Below are positions 36,444 to 44,933 of a DNA stretch of 64,000 bases, piece after piece. The DNA is from CAVQFB01 sp963711675 (GTDB lineage: Bacteria > Acidobacteriota > Terriglobia > Terriglobales > Acidobacteriaceae). The stretch spans positions 496,001 to 560,000 of the forward strand of contig CAVQFB010000011.1 in NCBI GenBank assembly GCA_963711675.1, read 5' to 3'. Position numbers and translations under genes: made by a program. Under the pieces are notes generated by a model that was not told the DNA's origin, searched no databases, and was given only the letters and a program-made list of their open reading frames with translations. Each line of letters starts with the position of its first letter. Position 1 is the stretch's first letter.

Positions 36444-39371
36444 CTACTGCAGCTTCGCGAACTCGGTCTTCGCTTCCTTGAACACGGGCACTTCCGGGTC
36501 AGCATCTTTCCACAAATTCAGAAAGTCCTGATAAGCAGCGTGCGCTTTCACCTTGTCCCCAGCCGCCGCGTAAGCCCGCCCCAGTTGCAGATGCGCGAGG
36601 GCTCCGGCCACGCAGTTCAGGACCAGCCCGGAATGGTCCACCAGCTTCTGAAACTCGGCTGCCGCAGCCGTTCCCTGCCCAGCCGCCAGATAGGCTTCCC
36701 CTCGGATGTAAACCGGAAGCGCACACGAGGTCACGGCATTGTTCACAGCGGTGGTCAGTTCTAGTGGAGCCGCCGAACGCAAGGATTCGAGGGCGCCGGC
36801 GGAGTTCTTCTCGGCAAGGTGACTTTGTGCCTGGATCGTGGGCAGCCAGTAAGTCTGCACGACCGTATGCAAGGGAAACTGCTTGTTCAGGTTTTCCGCC
36901 ACCGCCTTCGCCCGGGCACCTTCGCCGGCCCGCGCCAACACAGCTGCAGCCTGCGCCTCAACATCGCGGCTGGTGGGTGCAAGTTCCAGAGCTGCAACCG
37001 CCTCGCTCCGCGCTTCGGCTTCGTTGCCGACCACGGCTTCTCGCCACGCGCTGCTCACCTGCCACTGCGCAGCCGCTTCCTTGTTGTCAGCACGGATGGC
37101 GGACTGTACCGCGCGTTGCGAGAGTTCGCGAGCCTTCTTCAACCGCCCCGCATATGCCTCGGTATCGGCCTCCATCGCGAGAATCTCGTGCTCAAATTCC
37201 GAGTGACTGTCGAACCAGGCCGCCTGTTCCACCATTCCCTTGGCGTCGCCCTTTATGAACAGCATGGCGTACATCACCAGATGGGGCGTGTCGTCGTCAA
37301 GTTTGCGGGTCATAGCTTCGTCATAGGCCTTCCGCGCCTCGTCGAAGCGATTCATCGCGACCAGTGTTCCCACCAGGTTTTCGTAGCCGATCACGTTTCC
37401 CGGGTTGAAGCGCAGCGATTCCTGCGATTGCTCGACCGCCTGGTCGAACTTCCCCTCTGTGGTGTACAGAGACCCCAGGTTGGTGTGAGGAACATCGTCT
37501 CGTGGATAGTTCTCGGCCCACTCGCGAAAAGTTTCGACCGCCTTTTCCAATTCGCCGGTCACCGTCATGTAGTACATCGACGCGATGTGGAACTTTTCCC
37601 GTTCACTGGCGCGGTCGCGCAGTGCGAAGGCTTTGGTCAAATAGTCGCTGGCACGCACGGACTGGCCGAGGTTGTTGTACATGATGCCCACGCCCTCAAT
37701 GGCGCTGGCGAAGTTCGGGTCGAGGTCGATGGCCCGCTGGAAAAACGGCAACGCCGCCCCTGACCCCTTTTCGTATTCTGCTTTGCGGGCCAGACTCATG
37801 GCCTTCAGCGCCTCAAGCGACGGCGTCGTCTCCTGGGCCAACGGGGCATCAAACTTTTGTACCGAGGCCAGCGACTCTCCCAGCTCCCCGCGAAGCTTCC
37901 CTGCCGCCTCACCCAGCGCGTCCAGCACCTTCTCCTTGCCCGCTGCCGTTACCTGCTCCTGCGCCAGAACGTCCCCGGTCAGGCAGTTCACCGCCTTTAA
38001 CCCGACCACATACTGGTTGCCCAGGCTGGCGATCGAACCGGAGATGAATGCCTTGCTGTCTGCGCGCTGGCAGACCTCACGCGCCACGTCCGCGAGCAAC
38101 GGCGTATCCGTGGGGCGGGTCATCATCTTGAGGGTCGCCGTAACCCGCGCATCGGACACAACATTGAGAAACGGGGATTGTCGCAGCGACACTCCCAATG
38201 CCTGTTTCAGCGTGTCATTAAAGATCGGGTCACCGGTCGTATTCGTAAAATCTGCGACCAGAATGGTATCTTTTGCCGTGAGCTTGCCCGACGTCCGGAA
38301 ACGCGCGTAGTACAGCCAGCCGCCGACTGCAACCAGCAACAGTAGTGCCGGAACGGCAATCTTCCAGGCGCTGGTTCGGGAAGGCTCTACAGCGGAGACA
38401 GATCCTGACGGCGCCTTGGGTTGTCTTCCGCTCGACCGCTTTGCTGGTTCCGGCGCCGAACTTCCGCCCGCCGCCGCGCTTTCAACCTCGCCGACCGCGC
38501 CGCTCTTGCCGGTTTCGATCTCCCTCTTCAGACGCTTCAGGTCCGCGCGCATCTCCGACGCATGCTGGTAGCGCAGGTCACGGTCCTTCTCCAGCGCCTT
38601 GCTGATGATCCTTTCCAAACCATCGGGCAGATCGGGATTCAGCCGTACCGGCGCAACCTGCGCCTTGTGCAGAATGGCCTCATAGATCAGCGCCGTGCTG
38701 TCACCCCGGAAGGGCAGAGTTCCGGTCGCCATCTCGTAGAGCACCGCGCCAAAGGAGAACAGATCGGTTCGCGCGTCGAGAGGCTTGCCACGCGCCTGCT
38801 CGGGCGACATGTACGCTACCGTGCCCACAGTCGATCCGGGACTGGTCAGGTGGGTCGCATCCGCCCCCGTCTGCGTAGCGTCGGCCGCAGCATCCGCGGA
38901 AGCAGTCACCTTTGCCAGCCCGAAGTCCAGAATCTTGGCATGACCGCGACTCGTGACAAAAAGGTTAGCCGGCTTGATGTCGCGGTGAACAATGCCTCGC
39001 GAGTGGGCCGCATCGAGCGCGTCGGCCACATCGATCGCCAGTTTCAGCAGCGTGTCGATATCGAGCGGACGCTCGCCAATCAGGTGTTTCAGCGTCTCGC
39101 CTTCCAGGTACTCCATGACGATGAAGGCGCGCCCGCCATCCTCGCCAATGTCATAGATCGTGCAGATATTGGGATGGTTCAATGCCGAGGCTGCCTGCGC
39201 CTCGCGCTGAAACCGGGTCAGAGCCTGGGGATCTCGGGTAACGTCTTCGGGAAGGAACTTCAGGGCGACAAAGCGGTGCAGCCGCGTGTCTTCAGCCTTA
39301 TAAACGACGCCCATCCCACCCCCGCCCAGCTTTTCCACCACCCGGTAGTGAGAGATGGTTTGGCCGATCAT
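36444..39371 (-). CDS. Receptor-like Ser/Thr protein kinase with TolB-type and TPR sensor region
   Basis: A 975-aa kinase. Residues 8-270 are the Hanks-type kinase domain: glycine loop LGGGGMGVVYKAED, catalytic loop HRDIKPANL, DFG in KILDFGLAK and APE-like YMSPEQARG. A transmembrane helix lies at about 333-355 (VPALLLLVAVGGWLYYA). Outside are a TolB N-like fold (ILVADFTNTTGDPIFNDTLK) and TPRs from about residue 510 to the end (for example ALPFFQRAIDLDPNFASAIE). The architecture is typical of Acidobacteriota. The gene stands alone; the ligand and targets are unknown. Confidence 0.92.
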   Translation of the reverse strand: MIGQTISHYRVVEKLGGGGMGVVYKAEDTRLHRFVALKFLPEDVTRDPQALTRFQREAQAASALNHPNICTIYDIGEDGGRAFIVMEYLEGETLKHLIGERPLDIDTLLKLAIDVADALDAAHSRGIVHRDIKPANLFVTSRGHAKILDFGLAKVTASADAAADATQTGADATHLTSPGSTVGTVAYMSPEQARGKPLDARTDLFSFGAVLYEMATGTLPFRGDSTALIYEAILHKAQVAPVRLNPDLPDGLERIISKALEKDRDLRYQHASEMRADLKRLKREIETGKSGAVGEVESAAAGGSSAPEPAKRSSGRQPKAPSGSVSAVEPSRTSAWKIAVPALLLLVAVGGWLYYARFRTSGKLTAKDTILVADFTNTTGDPIFNDTLKQALGVSLRQSPFLNVVSDARVTATLKMMTRPTDTPLLADVAREVCQRADSKAFISGSIASLGNQYVVGLKAVNCLTGDVLAQEQVTAAGKEKVLDALGEAAGKLRGELGESLASVQKFDAPLAQETTPSLEALKAMSLARKAEYEKGSGAALPFFQRAIDLDPNFASAIEGVGIMYNNLGQSVRASDYLTKAFALRDRASEREKFHIASMYYMTVTGELEKAVETFREWAENYPRDDVPHTNLGSLYTTEGKFDQAVEQSQESLRFNPGNVIGYENLVGTLVAMNRFDEARKAYDEAMTRKLDDDTPHLVMYAMLFIKGDAKGMVEQAAWFDSHSEFEHEILAMEADTEAYAGRLKKARELSQRAVQSAIRADNKEAAAQWQVSSAWREAVVGNEAEARSEAVAALELAPTSRDVEAQAAAVLARAGEGARAKAVAENLNKQFPLHTVVQTYWLPTIQAQSHLAEKNSAGALESLRSAAPLELTTAVNNAVTSCALPVYIRGEAYLAAGQGTAAAAEFQKLVDHSGLVLNCVAGALAHLQLGRAYAAAGDKVKAHAAYQDFLNLWKDADPEVPVFKEAKTEFAKLQ

Positions 39372-39728
39372 TAGAGACGCACGAAGTGCGGCAAGCCATG
39401 TTAGGGGTGCGCTGCGGCGAAGTCAACGTTAGGGCCGGAGGTGACCAAAGATGGGTGCCCCAAATGGCGGCCCTCGAGAAACTGCTCCGTTCTTTGGCCC
39501 ATTCGGGGCGAGCCCAGGGCAGTTAAGAACGGGTTAAAGGTTTTCCTGCCGAGTGCCGATAGTTTTCTGGACATCGTGGGGCAATGGGCAGGTACGCCCG
39601 CCCACTAGCCCGTAGTACGTCGTCAAGTCCGCTAATCGCTTAGGATCCCGCAATTGATCGCGGATGGCATACGTCTTTTACCATTCGCCATATTTGCAAG
39701 CAGGATACCGACACAGGAGAACTGCAAG
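39372..39728. other. Intergenic region, about 357 bp
   Basis: The shared upstream region of two divergent genes. I see no repeat family member and no convincing operator. An open frame reaches back to 39654 but lacks an RBS. Confidence 0.45.
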
Positions 39729-40790
39729 GTGATTTCCCTGAAGAAGTATCTGGATATGGATGTGAGCACGCCCTCGCCAAGAGAGCCTGAACGCAGTGAA
39801 CCGCTTTCTACTGTCGTCGAATCTTATCGTTCTGCCCTGCTCTCCTTCGGGAAAAATGCAGTCCGGGTGTGTCCCTCGGTCAGTTCGGACTTGCAGAGTG
39901 GCCTGGAGGGTGTCGAGAAGCAGCTCTCCGGCGAACTGACACTTTCCCTGGTAAAGGAGACCGCGAAAAAGGTCGAAGATCTGCTGCAGCAATGGGGCAA
40001 CCGCACTGCGGAACATCTCAAAGGCAAGGCTAACGAAGTCAAGGAACTTCTGTTGACTCTGGCCCGCACCGCCGAGTCTGTCGGAGAGCGCGACCAGCGC
40101 TATGCCAACCAATTCAGCCAGTTCACCACCCGCTTGCAAACCATCGCCAATCTCGACGATCTGACACAGATCCGTGCTTCGCTGGTGCGGAGCGCGTCGG
40201 AGCTGAAGACTTACGTCGACCAGATGGCGAAGGACAGCCAGAAATCGGTAACTGACCTGCGCGCCGAGATCTCAAACTACGAAACCAAACTCAAGGAAGT
40301 CGAAGAACTCGCAGTACGTGACGTGCTGACCACTCTTGCCAATCGTCGCTATATTGAAGAGCGGCTTGCCCAGCGTATCGAACAAAAGCGGGACTTTTGT
40401 GTGGTGATTCTCGACCTCAATACTTTCAAACCGATCAACGACACTTACGGCCACCTGGCGGGTGATGATCTGCTGAAGCAGTTCTCCCATGAACTTCGGT
40501 CCAATGTCCGCGGCACTGATATTGTGGGTCGCTGGGGCGGCGACGAGTTCATCCTGATTCTCGATTGCCCGTTGGCGGGAGCGAAATTGCAAATCGAGCG
40601 CATACAGAAGTGGGTGTTTGGCGACTACACCATCAAGCTCGGCCCAGGTGCCGCCGAAGTGAAGGTCAAACTGGACGCATCCATCGGCGTAGCCCAGTGG
40701 CAGCCTGGGGAAACCATGGAGCAGGTGATCAAACACGCCGACGCTTCCATGTATAAGGAAAAGCAACTGGCCTACAAAGCGAAAGCCTAG
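39729..40790 (+). CDS. Diguanylate cyclase (GGDEF)
   Basis: A 353-aa protein from GTG 39729, chosen because AGGAGA (39715-39720) precedes it. The first 200 residues are helical with coiled-coil character (EISNYETKLKEVEELAVRD) and no named sensor domain. The GGDEF domain follows: DVLTTLANRRYIEERL, then GRWGGDEFILILDC with an intact active site. An RxxD inhibitory site (RGTD) lies five residues before GGDEF, so product inhibition by c-di-GMP is expected. It is cytoplasmic, with no transmembrane segment. No EAL domain is seen. Confidence 0.92.
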   Translation: MISLKKYLDMDVSTPSPREPERSEPLSTVVESYRSALLSFGKNAVRVCPSVSSDLQSGLEGVEKQLSGELTLSLVKETAKKVEDLLQQWGNRTAEHLKGKANEVKELLLTLARTAESVGERDQRYANQFSQFTTRLQTIANLDDLTQIRASLVRSASELKTYVDQMAKDSQKSVTDLRAEISNYETKLKEVEELAVRDVLTTLANRRYIEERLAQRIEQKRDFCVVILDLNTFKPINDTYGHLAGDDLLKQFSHELRSNVRGTDIVGRWGGDEFILILDCPLAGAKLQIERIQKWVFGDYTIKLGPGAAEVKVKLDASIGVAQWQPGETMEQVIKHADASMYKEKQLAYKAKA

Positions 40791-40958
40791 CGCCGGCCAC
40801 GGTCGGAAGAAATCCGCTTGTCAACCTACAAGAAGGGTTGTATCCGCCGTTCCTCATTCGGGCCGCGGAGCGCGGTACCCTCGAAGTGATGTCTACACCT
40901 ATCCCGTGTGATCGATCCGACAGAAGGCGCCCGCATGCGCGGCTATAATGCCGCCTGA

Positions 40959-43900
40959 ATGCTCATCCTGTCGAGGTACCGGATCCGTAGACTACTCCTC
41001 CTTGCAACTCTGCTGACGGCATCGTCGGCGATCAGCTTCGCGAGTACATCGTGGAGCGGCGTTTTGCGCGACGACGCCGGGAACCCGATTGATGCTGCGA
41101 TTGTTCGACTGCGCGAAAGCTCTGGAAAGGACAGCTACACCGCGACTTCATCGCCGACCGGCAAGTTCGTTTTCCCGGGAATCGCCGAAGGACAGTACAA
41201 CGTTTCCGTGGAGACCCGCCAAAAGACTTGGAACAGCGCCAGCCCTCTCGTCGTGAAGGATGGCATTGCGCTGACGGCTACGCTGCAACTAGCCACTCGG
41301 TCGCAGGAAGTCCGCATCCTGCCAGCCGGAGAAAGCTCCTCACCCCAGGCCACCGGCGGCGAGCACCTTTCCAGCGCTGAAGTTTCCAGTCTTCCGCTCA
41401 ATGCACGCGATTTCAGCAAGCTATTGCTGCTGGCCGCGGGAACCATGACTGACGCCAACGGCGCCGCCAACTTCACCCAGCAGTTTGCGGTCAACGGGCA
41501 GCGCGGCGCCACCACGGTCTTCGCTATGGACGGTTTCGATACCACCGATCCTGAACTCGGCGGCGCTACCTTTTCCAACTTCAACGTCGACGCCATTCAG
41601 GAAGTGCAATCCAACTCCGGAGTGATGACCGCTGAAATCGGCCACGGCGCCGCGAGTTACACCAACGCGGTGACGAAGTCAGGCACGAACCAGGTGCACG
41701 GCAGCATTTTTGAGTTTGCCCGCAATGCCGCCTTCGACGCCAGAAATTACTTCGATCATGCCGCTCTCGGCGACCACCATCGCCTGCCTCCGTTCGTGCG
41801 CAACGAGTTCGGCTTCACCAACGGCGGCCCCGTCGTTCTCCCCGGCATTTACAACGGACGCGATCGCACCTTTTATTTCGGTGAATACCAGGGCTTCCGC
41901 CAGGTGCTGGGCACAACCCAGGTGCTACCCGTGCCCACGGCGGCCGAGCGCCAGGGAGTCGACACCCTCACTTTCCCCGGCGACACGCTCCACATTCCAG
42001 TGAGTCCGGCCATCGCCCCTGTGCTTGCACGCTACCCTCTGCCCAATGAACCGACCGGGGCCTTCGGCGACCGCACTTACGCCACATCCTCAAAAGTCGT
42101 CACCAAAACGGACCAGTTCTCTGTCCGCATCGATCACCACATCTCCGACAAAGCTACGCTGATGACGCGTTTCAGCCTCAATCAAGTGAACGGCCCGCTC
42201 ACCAATCCCGACCAGACCGCCATCGACCCCAGCTTCGCTGTTTGCTTCTTCGACCACCAGCGCAACGCCGGCGTGCGCTACGCCCGAACTCTCACTCCCC
42301 ATCTAAGCTTCGAGACTTCGCTCGGCTACATTCGCAGCACGCCGTTCTTCCCTGCCGAAAATCACACGCAGCCCGCGCTCAACTTTGCCGACAGCCTTTT
42401 CCAGAGCTTCAACGCGCCCGGCGGTTCGATCTTCGGCTCCTATGGGAACCTTTACCAGTTCAGGCACGACATGACTTTCCTGCGCGGCGCCCACGCTTTC
42501 AAGTGGGGCGTCGAGATGCGCTTCAACCGTGACGCCACTATCTTCGGGACCAATCCCAACGGCTCTTACAGTTTCGGCGGCGGCACCGCGTACTCGCCTG
42601 TCCTGATCACTTCCGACAGCGGTACCGATGACATCCATCCGGGCGATCCTCTGCCCGATTCTCTTACGGGACTGCTGACTGCCACGCCGTATTCATACAA
42701 CGTGATCGCCGCGTCTAGCGTCACTCCCATCGGCAACAAGTTCGACGAAGCCGCCGTCCGCCGCGAAGCCTACAACTTCTACTTCCAGGATGCATGGAAA
42801 GCCACGACTCGCCTCTCCGTGAACTACGGCATGCGTTACGAAGTGAATAGCCGCATTCACGAAGCCGAGAAGCGCACTTCCCTCCCCAAGTTCGTCTATG
42901 CCAACGGCCGCGACGCGCCGTACTGGGATCGCACTGCCAAGCAGATCTTCCTCTACGATCCGCAGCCCCCTTACGACCAGGACTGGAAAGGCTTCGGCCC
43001 GCGCCTTGGCCTCGATTTTGCCGCCACCAGCCACACTGTGCTGCATGCGGGTGGTGCGATCACCACAATTCTTCCCAACCTCTGGCAGGACAACTTCGTC
43101 ACCGGCGGAGTTCCGTTCGCGATCATGCTTTACGCCACCGCTCTGCCGGGAATCCCGCTCCCGTTCCAGAACAGCGTCGTGCCGGTGAATCTTCCCCCAC
43201 CCTACACAACCTCCGGACAGCTACTCTTCCCCAATGGCACTGCGACGGGAGTTCCGCCCAACACGCAGATCGATCTGCAGCGCTTCCAGAATGACCTGAA
43301 GGCCCTCACTCCCGGCCACCAGGTTCAGTTACTCTCGATGATTGGACTGGCCAAGAACTTCCGCAACGGCTATATCGGCAGCTACACGGCCGGCGTCGAT
43401 CACGACTTCCGCGACTTCAAGTTCAGCGCGGCTTACGTTGCGACCGCCGGTATCCATCTGGCCAGCGTCTATTCGCCAAACAGTTACGGTGGCGCCGACC
43501 CAGCCTTCGCGCCCTATACGCAGTTCGATTCCAGTGGCCGCGCGATCAGCGGCTTTGGACCCGAGAGCATCATGACCACAAGCTCTCATTCCACCTACCA
43601 CTCGCTCCAGACGAGCCTCACCAAGAACTCCGCCCGCGCCGGGCTCGGCCTGCAAGCGAGCTACACCTACTCCAAGTCGATCGACGATACCAGCGCGGCA
43701 CTCGGCGGCCTGGGCGGAGCTACCAGCGTGATCCTGCAAACCCTGCCGCAGAATCCGTGGAATCCGCATGCCGAGAAAGGCCCGTCCACGTTCGACGTGG
43801 CCCATGTCTTCACCGTCAGCGTCATCCAGTTGTTGCCCTTCGATCGCGTCGGCTTCCTGCAACCACTGGGCAAGCCGCTCACGCGCGGCTGGCAATTTCT

Positions 43901-44387
43901 AAACATCACCACCCTGATGAGCGGCTCACCGTTCTCGGTTTATTCGGGAATCCAGCAGACTGGGGTCGGCGCCGGCGGTGCGGATCGTCCTGACCTCATC
44001 GAGCGGCCTGACTTCTCCACCAGCCGCCACGTGCGCGAAGACTACTTCGGTCGCGGCGCCGACAATACGTCATTTTTCAATATTCCGATCAACGTACCGG
44101 GCGGTACTGGGCCTAACCATGGCCGCTTCGGAACCCTTGGACGCGATACCTTCCGTGGTCCCGGTTATCACAACTTCGACGTTGCCCTGATCAAGGACAC
44201 GCCCTTCGGACGCCGCGGAAACTCCGAACTCGGCACCGTCGAATTTCGCGCCGAGTTTTTCAACGTCTTCAACATCGTGAACTTCGGCCTGCCCTCCAAC
44301 GTCCTCCGCGGCAGCGGCTTCGGACTTATCAGCAAGACTGCGGGCACCTCGCGCCAGATCCAGTTCTCGCTGAAGCTGATCTACTGA
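40959..44387 (+). CDS. TonB-dependent receptor, carboxypeptidase-regulatory (Oar-like) type
   Basis: A 1142-aa outer-membrane protein. Signal peptide at 1-29 (LLLLATLLTASSAISFAS), then a carboxypeptidase-regulatory-like beta domain to about 110 (WSGVLRDDAGNPIDAAIVRL). A plug-like domain at about 130-240 has QQFAVNGQRGATTVFAMDGF and IQEVQSNSGVMTAEIGHGAA. The rest is a long beta-barrel with aromatic-rich strands, ending in SLKLIY. Acidobacteria carry many such Oar-like receptors; substrates are probably polymers or peptides but cannot be read here. No neighbouring transport partner was found. Confidence 0.9.
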   Translation: MLILSRYRIRRLLLLATLLTASSAISFASTSWSGVLRDDAGNPIDAAIVRLRESSGKDSYTATSSPTGKFVFPGIAEGQYNVSVETRQKTWNSASPLVVKDGIALTATLQLATRSQEVRILPAGESSSPQATGGEHLSSAEVSSLPLNARDFSKLLLLAAGTMTDANGAANFTQQFAVNGQRGATTVFAMDGFDTTDPELGGATFSNFNVDAIQEVQSNSGVMTAEIGHGAASYTNAVTKSGTNQVHGSIFEFARNAAFDARNYFDHAALGDHHRLPPFVRNEFGFTNGGPVVLPGIYNGRDRTFYFGEYQGFRQVLGTTQVLPVPTAAERQGVDTLTFPGDTLHIPVSPAIAPVLARYPLPNEPTGAFGDRTYATSSKVVTKTDQFSVRIDHHISDKATLMTRFSLNQVNGPLTNPDQTAIDPSFAVCFFDHQRNAGVRYARTLTPHLSFETSLGYIRSTPFFPAENHTQPALNFADSLFQSFNAPGGSIFGSYGNLYQFRHDMTFLRGAHAFKWGVEMRFNRDATIFGTNPNGSYSFGGGTAYSPVLITSDSGTDDIHPGDPLPDSLTGLLTATPYSYNVIAASSVTPIGNKFDEAAVRREAYNFYFQDAWKATTRLSVNYGMRYEVNSRIHEAEKRTSLPKFVYANGRDAPYWDRTAKQIFLYDPQPPYDQDWKGFGPRLGLDFAATSHTVLHAGGAITTILPNLWQDNFVTGGVPFAIMLYATALPGIPLPFQNSVVPVNLPPPYTTSGQLLFPNGTATGVPPNTQIDLQRFQNDLKALTPGHQVQLLSMIGLAKNFRNGYIGSYTAGVDHDFRDFKFSAAYVATAGIHLASVYSPNSYGGADPAFAPYTQFDSSGRAISGFGPESIMTTSSHSTYHSLQTSLTKNSARAGLGLQASYTYSKSIDDTSAALGGLGGATSVILQTLPQNPWNPHAEKGPSTFDVAHVFTVSVIQLLPFDRVGFLQPLGKPLTRGWQFLNITTLMSGSPFSVYSGIQQTGVGAGGADRPDLIERPDFSTSRHVREDYFGRGADNTSFFNIPINVPGGTGPNHGRFGTLGRDTFRGPGYHNFDVALIKDTPFGRRGNSELGTVEFRAEFFNVFNIVNFGLPSNVLRGSGFGLISKTAGTSRQIQFSLKLIY

Positions 44388-44415
44388 GGGATACCGAAAC
44401 ACCGGTTCGTATCAG

Positions 44416-44470
44416 GGCATCGCTTTAGCGATGCCGCAAGTGGCTCGCGGGTAGTGACGGCTTTAGCCGC
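44416..44470. repeat. Paired hairpin repeat after the TonB receptor
   Basis: GGCATCGC-TTTA-GCGATGCC (44416-44435), 8-4-8, followed at about 44455-44470 by CGGCTTTAGCCG. Same two-hairpin design as at 15614 and 16572. Confidence 0.7.
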
Positions 44471-44556
44471 CGCGCAATATATTCGCAACCTGGCTCCTCG
44501 CGTCTCACCCTCGTAACTTGCCCTCCAAAACGACTCATTTACACTAGCAACTGTCC

Positions 44557-44814
44557 ATGGAACTCATCGTCTACTCGTCGTCGTGGTGTCCGGACTGCCG
44601 CGTGGCCAAGCGCTTCCTCGATCAGCACGGTGTCGCCTACAAGGAAATCGATATCGAAACCACGCCCGGAGCGGCCGACGAAATCATCCAACGCACCGGC
44701 AAGCGTGCCATCCCACAGTTCGTGATCGACGGCGAATGGTTTCAGCCCTACGACCCCTCCGAGGGCTTTCTTTACGAGGAAATCTCGAAGCGCCTGGGCA
44801 TCGCTCAGCCCTGA
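44557..44814 (+). CDS. Glutaredoxin family protein
   Basis: An 85-aa glutaredoxin-like protein with the active-site CPDC at residues 12-15 (YSSSWCPDCRVAKRFLDQHG), the cis-Pro segment KRAIPQFVIDGEW and the expected beta-alpha-beta order. The CPDC form resembles mycoredoxin/NrdH-like proteins rather than the CPYC of classical glutaredoxins. It would reduce disulfides in the cytoplasm. A kinase gene starts 120 bp downstream on the same strand. Confidence 0.9.
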   Translation: MELIVYSSSWCPDCRVAKRFLDQHGVAYKEIDIETTPGAADEIIQRTGKRAIPQFVIDGEWFQPYDPSEGFLYEEISKRLGIAQP

Positions 44815-44933
44815 ATCCCGACAGCCGATTAGCAGGGACGGAGACGGAGACGGTGCCGAGTAGCCCATCAACTCCTGTTGCTGACATTGACCGTCTTGAG
44901 TGTGGCAAGTATGATCGCGAGGCGGCACTTCTC

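Noticed and set aside
36819..37763. Forward open frames antisense to the TPR kinase
   Set aside because: No RBS, no known domain; the minus-strand frame encodes clear TPRs.
44583..44933. N-terminal extension of the second kinase, overlapping glutaredoxin
   Set aside because: The extension is glutaredoxin DNA read in another frame; the kinase pattern begins at the ATG at 44934.
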